Of a DNA stretch of 64,000 nucleotides, positions 45,805 to 56,158 are shown in pieces (the first letter of the stretch is position 1; each line of letters starts with the position of its first letter). A program made the position numbers and the translations under genes. Source of the DNA: Mucidula mucida (lineage: Eukaryota > Basidiomycota > Agaricomycetes > Agaricales > Physalacriaceae); contig JADNYV010000051.1 in the NCBI GenBank assembly GCA_015501055.1, forward strand, positions 1 to 64,000, read 5' to 3'. The notes beneath the pieces are model-generated. The model was not told the origin of the DNA, searched no databases, and saw only the letters and a program-made list of their open reading frames with translations.

Positions 45805-47494
45805 CGTAGCGAGGGTTGATGGTCGTTGATCAACAAAAGAATGAGTGACTGTTACTGTGTCCGTGACACGTGCTGCTTTGCAACCCTCGTGACGTTGATG
45901 AGTCCTCGTTGACCCTTGGAGGCTATTGTTCTCTGAAAGGCGCCCCGTTCGGATCAGAGCTACGGAAGTCTTCTGCTGGATCATTTCTCCGTCGGCCCTC
46001 GTCTTACGCCTGGAAGGCTGGGGAAGTTAAAACCTTGTCAAATGTCGATCCCAAGATATGCTATCATTCAGTACTAACAAGTGAGCCTCTGCCGCCACCC
46101 AGAAGTACAAGCTCCATGCACGGCTCACAATGATACGCGCTAGCTTCCAATCTATACGTAGTATGGGACAATAATCAGAAGCATCAAGTCCTCCCTGTGC
46201 GAGTCCAACGTTTGCTTTTGTTCCAAATTCTGAAGAAGGTAGCGCTTGAAGGACATAAGATCAGCCTGCCTCCTCAGAGCTTTCCTTACTTCAATGGTTC
46301 GCAAAAGCAAGAACCGTGCCCTCTCCACCGAGCACACTGGACCCGCTCGTAACACTCGAGGAGCCCAAGCGGCGAGAGCCCAAGAAGCGCGAGCCCAGGC
46401 TATACCTGGAGATCGAGATCCAGAAACTGCTGACGACTTCATCCCTCTCCCGAACAATGACGAGGACGAGGAGACTCATCTTGAGCATGATATACCAACT
46501 CCTCAAATGCCTGAGCAGGCCCAACGAGCTGCTTGCGGTGTCTATCCCACACCTCTCGTCTACCTGAAAGGCGAGATGCCCCAAAAAAGAGCGACCAGAT
46601 CTCGAGCGGTCAACGATGCGATACACCACGATTTTTGCGAGATCATGCATCACCCAAACACCTGCTCTGCTGTTGAAGGCTGTCATTGCGTACCGCGCAG
46701 CTGGATGGGGCCTCTCTCTGAGAAACGGGTGAGCTACTTTGTACCTATATTGGCCTATGCTAAGCTTTGTTTTAGATGCGCAGTATTGAGTACCATTTGG
46801 GCTTCCGATATGCCAAGTCACTCAATCTGGACACAAGAATCAATATCTTCCTTTGTACGTCATCGACAAGCTCTGCCGGCAAAGACGATTTGCTTATTCG
46901 CTGAAGTGCTTGTTTCTTATCACAGATATTTTGACGGAGGCGGCCTGATCTTCCTTCCTCTTATGGCTATTGCCTTGATGGTCCAAACATATGCCCGGAC
47001 CAATATCAAGTGCGGCTTGGGAGAAAAGATCCTGTACACGGAAGTAAGTCGCTCCCTATGTTGTATCTATCGGCGCCACTTACCATGACCTTAGGCCCTG
47101 CGCATGCCAAAGGGTGGATGGGAATACATGGTACTTAACCTCAACATGCCTGATACGCACGTCATCTTGCGAAAAATCCTCGAAGGTGACCCTCGCGGTG
47201 ACGAAACCATTTGGAAGGATACATCGGGATTCACCGTTCATACATATCCTTTTGCAAACTTTCCTACCATTCGCAGTCATGTTCATCCATGCTTCGTCAT
47301 ACTCAATGCATGGGACAAACTTCGGAAAGTCAAAGAATATCCCGCATCCTGGACAAAGGATCAGGGGTCCTGTGCTCGTGTCGTAGTCAACATTGTGGAC
47401 CTTTGGTTTGAAGAAGATGTACCTGTTGGATTTAGACCTGATCCGAGAGTCACTGACGAGATGAGGAGACTCCGTGTAACCCAGCAGACTCGAT

Positions 47495-49486
47495 GGGCAC
47501 CACAAAAGTGCCGTGGCCGCTACCGTGCTACCGTGCCCGCTACCGTGGCCGCTACCGTTACCGTGCCCGCTACCGTGCATCATTACCGTGCATCACTGCC
47601 GTGATGGACCCTGTTACCGTGCCATGCAGCGTTACGCAGACGTGGTCACACTGTGACTTGAAAGCGTAACGCTGCTATGGAGCGATCACGTCTTGCCTCT
47701 CGTCCATGACCATCCATCACGACGAGCCTAGTAAACCATGAATATATATAGTTTCCTTCTTCGCTAACTTGTGGTGCATCTGGCATAACCGCCACAGATC
47801 TCAATATGAGCCTCCATTATTGTTCCCCCGATTTCGCCTTGGGCGACTCGCATTCTCGGCATGCAGGATCGTTGGACATTGAAGAATTTGGTGTGTGTAT
47901 CTGTTTGCATCATAGTGCCCAGTCATTTATTTTCCGCATCACAGTAAATTTGGGCGCCAGATGGCTTCCTCAAGCTAGCCTTCATCCCGACAAGAATTTG
48001 GTCTTGTCCTCCCTCCTCAACAAGCTTGGTCTTGTCCTCGCCTTTACCGTCATCCCGGCAAGTACAGTGTTGTCTACACCCTCTTCTTTCTCCCGCTTCA
48101 CACAATGGTCTTTCTCCCCTTTCAACACCAATCTGTTAAAGCACAAAGCACAACTACAGCCCTACTCATCATCTTCGTTATACTTACACTCGCAAACGGC
48201 GCGGCTATCCCGCGAGGTCAAACCACGTCCCACATGTAATGCAGCTCTCCGCTCTGAGCGCGATACCGGGCGGGTGTATGGGTCGGATAGACATCCTCAC
48301 AGTTAAACTAGGCCTATTTCCCAACTATGCTAGATCAGCGGGTGGGTCAAACTCATATTCGACTGCAGTGCCATATTTGTACACACTGTACTCTTATGTT
48401 ACCGTTTTGCTGCTGAGACTCATGAGTCACGGTAATCCTGTCTTGTGCACACGGGTTCGCTGAGTGCTCTCAAGAGGTGCAGCTATTTCCACAGAGGTCG
48501 CTCCTCACCTGTGAGATGAATGTCACGTCTCCGAATCAGACTCACACACAACCTGTGTTCGTCTTCACCTGATTGATGCCGGCTCTTCCACTGACAGTAA
48601 TCCTGTCGATCATTGTCTGTGAGGTGAACAAATGTCATGAGGCCGAGTCTGCCTCGTGCACAATCTGCATTGATATTTACAGCTATATATACAGTACCTG
48701 CGGCATTCTACAACTGGTACAAAAAGATCTAGTACTATTCAAGTCATTACATGCACTCAGCGCTAACAGTAGCGGTGGTGAATAAAAAAGTGGGACGCAA
48801 GAATTAAATGGAAGTCGTAGTGTTAGGAATGATAAAGGTGTACATAGGGTCCGGATTGAATCCAACAAGTCCGCTAGGAGCATTCCCGACGATTAGAAGG
48901 ATGGAGCTGAGATTTCTTCTGAAATTCAGCGTACCAAACAGCGGTGATATACCTGCAAGCACCTGGTCATTGCTGTACTGACAGTGCCCGATTAACAAGT
49001 ACAACGCGTACAACAAGAAAGTCAGACAGTAACGCCGGTGTAACATGTCGTCACGCACCTGTCACAACCGTGAGCGCTACTGTGTCAGTGCCGTGCGATT
49101 ACCGTGCTACCGTGCAACCGTGCTCGCAGTACAGCCGCTACCGTGCGTGACGTAAGTGTACCGTGGCCACTACCGTGCAGACGACCGCGACCGCTGCCGT
49201 GAGTACCGTGCGACCGTGGCCCGTGCAGGGTCTACCGTGCGCACGGTAGCGGCGACCAGAAAAACTTTGCTCATTCTTGGTAATTCTTGGTCTGACCACA
49301 CAAAGTTCTGTTACAAAGATGTGTTCATTGATACATGTTATAGCCGACGCATAACTCGTCCGCTCGAAAGTAGATGCTCCTGCGGACGTGGAAGGTGGCG
49401 CAACTTAGGCTGTGGCTGTGCTACCCTGCGGCCGTGAGCCGCTACCGTGCATGCCAGGTAGCGGCCACGGCCAAATTGCGGGGCCG
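47495..49486. mobile_element. hAT-like non-autonomous element (1,992 bp) inside an HNH-like gene
   Basis: The 8-bp repeat GACTCGAT flanks both sides (47487-47494 and 49487-49494). The 30 terminal bases at each end are inverted repeats with 23 matches, the inner 15 (GCCGTGGCCGCTACC) being perfect. Removal of the element and one octamer restores the gene frame (VTQQTR joining LMETTPPPEAV). Both ends consist of degenerate CTACCGTGC/CCGTG arrays (about 47509-47600 and 49050-49470). No transposase is visible. Confidence 0.8.
48105..48239 (+). CDS. Possible small secreted-protein exon inside the 2-kb element
   Basis: A 44-codon frame has a strong hydrophobic segment (TTTALLIIFVILTLANGAAI) followed by PRGQTTSHM. 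It looks like a signal peptide with a small-residue cleavage site. A GT follows at 48236, so it may be the first exon of a longer gene, but I could not find a second exon. It may equally be chance. Confidence 0.25.
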   Translation: MVFLPFQHQSVKAQSTTTALLIIFVILTLANGAAIPRGQTTSHM

Positions 49487-49842
49487 GACTCGATTGATGG
49501 AGACAACACCGCCACCTGAGGCGGTAGGGCTCTTTGCTATGGCGGCAGAGGAAGTGGAGGACGAGGAAGTGGAGGACCTGGAAGCGGAGGACGAGGAAGC
49601 GCCAGGATCGGAACATTCGACTCCCACAAAAAAGCGCCCCGCACCTTCCCGCCCTACCGCCGGACGGCCTGGCAAGTGCGCGCGAAATGCCAAGGCTGGG
49701 ACATCAGGAACTTGATAGGTATAGCACTCAGAGATTACGATAGAATTCAACATGAAATAAGTACATCAAAATGAGCTGTACAGTAGAGACGAGAAAGCAA
49801 TTTGAAAGACATTGTGTATCGAACCATGAGGAAGACCGAATA

Positions 49843-50905
49843 TCAAGTTTGAGCGAATCTGGGGCTGCGTCGTTGCTTCAAGGGCACTTCCTCTACCGCA
49901 GAGGTTGCAGCCGACTGCGAAATCTTCCTTTTCTTAGCCTGCGGCTTCCGAGAAACTGGCGCTTTGAAAGAGGACAATTTCAGGATTGCCTGCTTGGGAG
50001 AGGATTTAACGGTGGTAGTCTTCCGCGGCGAATTGATTGTAATGTGTTTGTTGCTAGCCGGCCGACAAGTTGTAGACTCTTGCCTGATAGGTGGCTGGTT
50101 GGGGCGTGGAAGGTGCTCCGGCAGATCACGTCGCGCGAAGGGTGTCATTCTCTTGGGGAAGTTGTATCTGGCATCGAGCAGTCAAGACACATACACCGAG
50201 CGTATCCGAGTGAAGTTGATGTGGTCGCAGATGTCCATGAGGTCAGGATAGACTCGAGCTGGTCATTTGGAGCATGCATGATGAAAGCCATAAGCGATGA
50301 GAAGAGGAAGCAGGGGTGGATTCTCGTTCGCACGGCAGGGAAGTCTTCAACAGGAAATGGGCAGGCTACGCCGTCCACATGCCACTGGCGGTGATGTGGC
50401 AGTGAGAGGCAGAGGAATTGATAATCGTAATCACCCTCAGGAATAGCCTGAAAAAACGTCTTTGCAGTACACCATACTAGATAATCTCTGGAAATACCTC
50501 AAGGAATTCTGTTCGGTTGAAGGTTCCATTCTCGTGATTGCGTATGTAGAGATCTCTGATCTTTTCGAGTGTGTGTCGAGTTGGCAGAAGCGTCCATTGT
50601 CCGCGTTGTAGAAGGGAGACCATGTCATTCTGAACTGTACAACATATGAGGAACTGACGACATGGTAGGCATGAAACAATACTCACCGCTGGTGACAAGC
50701 AGGCTTGAATCAATGTTTTCTATCTCTCCGCGCTTTAATCCAAGACAATACTCGGTGCAATCCACCTGCGATGACGCATAAGTACAAATGATTCTCAAAG
50801 AGCACGGAGACTTCGTACATCGGCTCTTGAGGGCGTAAACGAGTAGCGGACTGTTTTGGATAATCTGGTAGGTAGTTGAGTTGATATTTGGTGCAAGGAG
50901 ATGTA
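49843..50905 (-). pseudogene. HNH-nuclease-like protein, type I, frameshift and nonsense
   Basis: The core is VDCTEYCLGLKRGEIENIDS, then VQNDMVSLLQRGQWTLLPTR and HTLEKIRDLYIRNHE. The second block is EGDYDYQFLCLSLPHHRQW, FPAVRTRIHPCFLFSSLMAF. After HAPNDQ the frame shifts by one (about 50265) before DLMDICDHINFTRIRSVYVS. There a TGA (50182-50184) stands where the paralog at 44745 has Trp. The basic tail frame is then open to 49843. The 5' exon is uncertain. In the core the final His is Asn. Confidence 0.6.
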
Positions 50906-51286
50906 CGGCGGCATAGCCAAGACAGAGTATGAGTATGAGTATAAGTTGGCGCTGCCCACTCCTGTCACACAGATGATGGTGGTGATACCTCAACCACGTA
51001 CCCGACTTCCGAATGTCCTTTGTAGTAATTAGAGTCACATGATACGTTTTGATGACCCTTTTGTGAATCGCTCGTGATTGGCAATGCGATGTCGAAGTCA
51101 ATGGGATGTGGATGCTCTTTGGGTTATAAGATAAACTTGCCATGATAAACGATATGTTCACTTCACATTACTTAGTGCGGTAGCAACACATAAACAACTG
51201 TGGTGCACACTTATTCGTGAGAGCACTGCTTGTAACATTGGACAAATCAACAATAATATAAAAAGTTGTACGTTATATATAAGCAA

Positions 51287-52092
51287 TCAGAAAACACAAC
51301 TGGAGCGGAAAGAAATCCTGTCAAGTTTGAGCAAACCTAGGCTGCGTCGGGGCTTCAACGGTCGCTCCTCTTCCGCAGCGGACGACTGCGAAACCTCCCT
51401 TTTCTTAGCAGGTGGTTTCCGGCAGAGTGTCGCTTTGGAAGAGGAAGCTTTGAGAACTGCTTTTTTGATGGAGGTACCTGCTCGTTTGAAGGTAGATTTC
51501 GGTGGCGACGTAATTCTAACGCGTTTACTGCCAGCCGACCGACTAGCCGGAGGCTCTTCAATACTACGTGCTGGCTGGCTGGGGGGAGGAAGGTACTCCG
51601 GCGGATCTCGTCGCGCGAAAGGCGGTAATCGCTCGGGGAAGTTGAATTTGGCATCGAACAACCAGGACACGTACACCGATCGCATTGGCTATGGTCTCTT
51701 GGACCGTGCACAATGAAACGCATGAGTAACGGGAAGAGAAAACAAGGATGAACTTTTGTTCGCACAGGAGGGAAGTTTTGAACAGGGAAGGGGTAGGCTA
51801 CGCCGTCCACGCGCCACTGGCGACCCTCTGGGGGCGAGAGGCAAAGAAACTGGTAATCGTAATCATCTTCAGGAATGATCTTCATGAGTGCGAGAGCGAC
51901 GGTATGGTACAGAATAGGATCAACCCTACAAGAAATCAGTTTGCAGTAAACCCGACAAGCCTGGTCCAATTACCATTGACAAGCATCTTTTGAGACGAGG
52001 GTGAGGTTGTGGGCGGCGGAGCGACCTGACCGTGCAGCCGCTTCCATGAGGACACGCACCACATCAGGAGGCAAGTTATGGGAATGTTCCAT
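51287..52092 (-). pseudogene. F-box / HNH-like chimeric gene
   Basis: Exon 1 is class I F-box: MEHSHNLPPDVVRVLMEAAA, then HNLTLVSKDACQW. Across a normal intron (GTAATT..CTTGTAG, about 51938-51983) the class I sequence continues with VDPILYHTVALAL. It then passes, without a frame change, into the HNH-family second block, MKII-PEDDYDYQFLCLSPPEG and FPPVRTKVHPCFLFPLLMRF. The HNH core itself is absent. Beyond FIVHGPRD about 60 bases are missing relative to 44745-45804 and the family frame is shifted. It resumes as SVYVSWLFDAKFNFPERL to a stop at 51287, while the unshifted frame stays open to 51355. A longer N-terminus with the class I extension (LALERSSGSNIVGYSQ) lies upstream. Confidence 0.6.
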
Positions 52093-52231
52093 CTGCGAAT
52101 ACCCAACAATGTTTGAACCAGATGAGCGTTCAAGTGCAAGGAACACCTGCGCAGACTTGTTGACATCTGAACGATGTGTATCAGTTCGGAACATGCCAAT
52201 GTCACTCCTTCCTTCCACCAAATTCGACGCC

Positions 52232-52327
52232 ATGAAGCTGAAGTCATTCTCTGATCTCCCAACCGACGTGGCCTGCTCCCTCCTCGAACTCGCTGCGTAC
52301 GAAGACCTGTGTACCGCTGACTCCTGA
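52232..52327 (+). pseudogene. Truncated class II F-box exon
   Basis: MKLKSFSDLPTDVACSLLEL then AAYEDLCTADS and a stop. Compared with 60145 the sequence breaks off in mid-exon. It is head to head with the chimeric gene (start at 52092), preserving the pair arrangement. Confidence 0.6.
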
Positions 52328-52634
52328 GCGTCTCAAGCAGACTCTCCTTGCGGTCTTACCACTCCTCCCGTCTCAGTCCACCGCTCGCCCCATCTGAAGT
52401 CTTCAGTTCTCTGACTCAACACCACTGAGCATTCTGTAGCTTCACACATGCTGCTCTACTGGTTGAAAACCTGGTATACGTTGGTACGAAGGGCCATATT
52501 GAAGTCGACGTAATGTAGTTGAACGCTGGCCGCGGTCGTCAAACTACTTTACATGCTCGTCACCAGAAACGTCGAGAGAATGGAGAGATATCATCTGGGA
52601 TAAGTCACCCTGAGTACCTGTTATTTTAAAAGCT

Positions 52635-53579
52635 CTACTGGAAAACTCCCCCCAAATATACAAGTTCGCGGCTCCCCCAATTTAAACACCCATCAGTCTG
52701 CTTCTCATACGGTTGTAGCTCCTCCTCTGCGCTGAGTGAGTGGTCTGTCGGAAGAACAAACACCACGCGAGGGTCAGCTCGAAGTGCTCTGAATTGAAGA
52801 GCAGTATCCGTGTGCATGTCATGCAATGACATCGCATTGACTACAAAGCGGGTGAGAGCCTGCGGGAGCACAGACACGATAGGATCTATTGCCCGATGAA
52901 AATCGAGAGGTGATAGCGCTTCGAGAGCGGGCCCAGAGAGCCGGAGATGAGTGAGTCCTGGGCAGGGCTTGAATACAATAGGCCAGTCATCTACGAAATT
53001 ACAAAACGGCACAAGGTCGGAGTCAAAGGAGGCGAAATCAAGATGAAGGTGTGTCAACGACGGGGAAAGCATGGTGAAGAGGTGGTGAATCAAATTCGCT
53101 TGTCTCCCTGTGAGGGAGACATGCGTCGGTTGCAGATCCTGCCACAGTTGGCGAGAAGATTGGATCCTTGTAGCAGTCCAGTATGAGACACGCGAGATGC
53201 CTGTGCATGCCCTCAAGATGACAGTCATGCTCTTATCGAGCTCGGTGCTTTCATGGAGCGGGAATTGTTCCAATTCGAGACTGCCGATTGTCAAAACTTT
53301 GACTGTGCAATGAAAGAAGTCGCGATCGCTCCTAGAAATGACAGCAGCCGCAAAAGCAGAGAATCTTCTGGGCGTGTCAAGAGCGACATGATGGTGGAGA
53401 ATAGGATCTATCCTACAAGAGCTTAGTACGAAGTCACGTTCAACCTGATATACTACTTACCATTGACGGACATCTTTTGAGACGAGGGTGAGGTTGTGAG
53501 CAGCGGAGTGATCTGACCATGCAGCCGTTTCCATAAAGAGCCGCATCACATCTAGAGTCAATTCAGGGAAATACTCCAT
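52635..53579 (-). CDS. F-box-like protein, class I, intact
   Basis: Two exons join in frame through a 48-base intron (GTAAGTAG to CTTGTAG). Exon 1 is MEYFPELTLDVMRLFMETAA then HSAAHNLTLVSKDVRQW. Exon 2 is IDPILHHHVALDTPRRFSAF, FHCTVKVLTIGSLELEQFPL, ACTGISRVSYWTATRI, SPSLTHLHLDFASFD, GLTHLRLSGPALEALSPLDF, IVSVLPQALTRFVVNAM and ADPRVVFVLPTDHSLSAEEE, ending at 52635. The class I N-terminal extension (LAFERPCFDTEVYAQ) is recognisable upstream but has no ATG, so 53579 is the likely start. It is the best reference for the class. A leucine-rich body after an F-box suggests a substrate receptor. Its start is 125 bases from that of the class II gene at 53705. Confidence 0.7.
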
Positions 53580-53704
53580 CTGCGCATAGACCTCGGTGTC
53601 AAAGCATGGGCGTTCAAATGCAAGCTGTACATCCGGCCCGCGTAGGCCGATCCGAGGTTCGGAAAGTCACTCTTTCTTCCCTTTCATCAATTCCAACTTG
53701 AACC

Positions 53705-54798
53705 ATGGATTTAGCTCCAGTCAAGCCATACCTGATCTTCCAACCGACGTGGCGCATTATCTCCTTGAAAATTCTGCCTGGGATGACCCGTGTACCGCCC
53801 AAGCCCTCACTCGCGTCTCAAAAATAGTTCGTCAGTGGTGAGTGCCAGCAGGTTTTCAAGAAACGTAGATAAAAACTGAGACAATATCAGGATCGATCCA
53901 ATTCTACATCATACCCTTATGATAAAGTCTACCGCAAAGCTTGGGAAATATCACCAGTCGATAATTTCTCGTAACGATCCCGTGTTCTTTGCCCGGCATG
54001 TCAAGATTCTTTGCATTGGTGAATACAAAGGAGGCTCACTTAAGCGACATCTTATCCAACCCGAGAGGAGCGGGAGGCTATAGACAATGCTGGGCATATG
54101 TCGTGGTCTGGAGCGCCTCGCTCTCCTTCACCTTCGCATGATTGGATGAGCCTACGAGATTATATCGCAGAATCCGAAAGCTCCATTTGCCTCACGTACC
54201 TCTCTCTGAGTCTGAGGGCGGTCAAATCATTGAGGACCCCCCCCCCCCCCTCCGCCTGGATGGTTCCAAGATGTGGCCCCAATACCTGACTCATTTGCAG
54301 ACACGGTGGGCGAAATGGCGTCCGATATTCCTTGGCAACAGATTTTTGACGCATGCCCCAGACTGAAAGGCATCTTATGTCGGGTCGCCGATTCCTTTTT
54401 GACTGGCAAGCTCCCCGCACTGATGAAGGAACCTCTTGCCGCCGCTACCCATTACTGTCACGACATTCGTCATCCTGGTGGATGATTGTGGGTTGATTCC
54501 TCCTCTTCACGAAGCCATAAGCCTACAGTTTTCGGTGGAGGCACTCATAGAGGCATCGCGTCGTGTGGTAGTGATTACTGGCGCCCACGACTCTTACGGA
54601 CTGATCCGCAGCATACATCGCCTTCGTCAAGCGTATACTTCAGAGTCGGATTGGGGTTATGGTCGGGAAAGTATGAATACATGGGACTTTGCAGATCTCT
54701 GTATAGCTGAACGAGAACGGAAACGTTTGGGGAAGCTCGATATTCCACGATTGTCTATCGTTCAGATTCAGATTTATGCGAAAAGCAGTGAGTGTTAG
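53705..54798 (+). pseudogene. F-box-like protein, class II, multiply frameshifted
   Basis: The ATG context (MDLAPVKP) matches class II, but one base is missing before IPDLPTDVAHYLLENSAWDD and TAQALTRVSKIVRQW. After the intron come FFARHVKILCIGEYKGGSL, and then several frame changes around 54060-54300, including a run of 14 C at 54237-54250. The C-terminal block is clear: TVTTFVILVDDCGLIP, VVVITGAHDSYGLIRSIHRL, NTWDFADLCIAERERKR, ending at 54798. Confidence 0.6.
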
Positions 54799-55132
54799 TT
54801 GGTCGATATAGAAGAGAGACACGTCCGTTTTTGGCTACATACCGTCGCTGTTGCTTCAGTCACGTCAATATGGACGAGCAAGACTAATGTTGAGGCTTGC
54901 CCGCCGCGTTTGCCTAAATTCCTAGTACTTCGCTCTCATCTCCTCCCAAATCTTTGTGCGTCGTGAACACACTAAACGCTAAGCCGTCATCTACCACAAA
55001 CCTTTCCTCCCCTTCCTCCTCTGGATGAAAATGTTACACGGGCACTTACAGGATTTGCAGAACACTAATCTCGCCGCTTCACAGGCCATCATCAAGGTAT
55101 TGCACATACTATGACAAGAATTATTCGCACAT
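54799..55132. other. Intergenic, no gene seen
   Basis: Lies between a plus-strand pseudogene end and a minus-strand gene end. Nothing recognised. Confidence 0.5.
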
Positions 55133-56158
55133 CTACTCCCAAGGCGTATTAGCCAAAGCCAAAGCACCAGAGTTGTTTATAAGAGTAAAGGTGGAAGGTT
55201 CTTTCCCCGCTTTCTGCGCCTTTGCTACGGCGGGCAGTTGCTCTGAACCGTACCATCCGGCGATAGCCATGCTCTTTCCCAGTGTCGCGACCTGCGCGCC
55301 ACATCATAAATAACTTCAGCGGAGCAAGTCGCAGAAAAACAAACCTTGATTTCGAGTGTAGACGTGAAACGCGACAGAGCACCGGTAACCGCTCTGCATT
55401 AGAGTCAGACATGACGAGAGGCGTTTGATACACATACAGTGCAACATGTTCCACTAATCGCCCTTCTGGCCGGTTCGTTCCAGCGAGGGCAGCGGGACGG
55501 AATATGATCGAATCGGAGTAACCTATGCTAGAGAGCTCGTTTTCTGTCAGGCCTTTGCTCCTACAGGAAGACATTAATGGCGAGACACGGACAGGCAAAG
55601 GACGAACCGAGGGTAAAGGAAGGAAGAGTCGGCATTGGCTCCGGCGGACTGCGTGGATTGTAAGCTGTTAGTATGGGAATGCAAGACGTAGACGGACGGA
55701 ACAGTAGACAACGCGTTGCTCCAGTCCTTCAACACGGGCTTCCCGTGCAGAGTTGACGCCGTATCTAGTCCAATCTAAGCCTCACGAAGCACCAAGACAA
55801 ACAAACGTACGTCCGGTCAATCTTCTCAAAAGCCTCTGCGCTCCCAGCCGCGGCTCGCGTTGTCCCAAGCCTACGATATCCGGTCAGCATGCCCAATGAG
55901 AAACCCAAAGGAGCATACGTACGTCAAGAAAACCACATCCCATTTCCCCTCCTTCAGCCCCGCCTCACCCAGCTTTTCGAAATCGATTGCTTTCTGTTCC
56001 AGCTTGTCCTTCCCTGCGCCCAGCGTCGCCACGTCCGTCAACCTGCGCCCGCATTCGCCGACTTTGCTGTAGTGCGACGAGGCCAGGAGCTCCTTGAGGA
56101 CGTGCTGCCCGACTTGGCCTGTCGCTCCAATGATGAGTGCGGTTTTCGTATTGGACAT
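55133..56158 (-). CDS. FMP52/HTATIP2-like Rossmann-fold protein
   Basis: The N-terminus MSNTKTALIIGATGQVGQHV carries the GxxGxxG dinucleotide-binding motif, followed by LKELLASSHYSKVGECGRRL. Exon 2 is LGTTRAAAGSAEAFEKIDR, joined through a GTACGT..TCGTAG intron. Later exons give RVVYCSSGG-type sequence, then YPSSKGLTENELSSIGYSDS, IIFRPAALAGTNRPEGRLVE and the C-terminus WYGSEQLPAVAKAQKAG, TFTLINNSGALALANTPWE, with the stop at 55133. This matches atypical short-chain dehydrogenases of the FMP52/TIP30 type; yeast FMP52 is mitochondrial. About six exons; inner boundaries approximate. I see no break. Confidence 0.75.

Larger units (their letters stand above)
46294..49715 (+). pseudogene. HNH-nuclease-like protein, type II, split by a hAT-like insertion
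   Basis: The protein starts MVRKSKNRALSTEHTGPARN and has an acidic stretch (NNDEDEETHLEHD). The HNH-like core keeps all key residues: HHPNTCSAVEGCHCVPRSWM (Cys/His half), SLNLDTRINIFLL (Asn) and VSYHRYFDGGGLIFLP (His). The last depends on an intron ending GCTGAAG at about 46907. The second block is FANFPTIRSHVHPCFVILNA. The last exon is interrupted after CAGACTCGAT (47494) and resumes at 49495 with MET-TPPPEAVGLFAMAAEEV, an acidic run and a basic end (KKRPAPSRPTAGRPGK), stopping at 49715. With the insert present the frame reads into repeat sequence and stops at 47604, so a tail-less protein is possible. Confidence 0.65.

Noticed and set aside
48804..49058. Minus-strand frame with VLAGISPLFGTLN and SGLVGFN, considered as a hydrophobin relic.
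   Set aside because: None of the eight hydrophobin cysteines is present and the similarity is too short.
16483..53622. A 15-base motif GGGCGTTCAAATGCA upstream of several class I F-box ATGs, first taken for a bidirectional promoter element.
   Set aside because: On the class I strand it encodes the conserved peptide AFERP of an N-terminal extension (for example RASERPSCF in R1 and R2, LAFERPCF at 53.6 kb), so coding conservation explains it.
54237..54250. Run of 14 C.
   Set aside because: Simple homopolymer inside a pseudogene; it may hide an assembly error but carries no feature.
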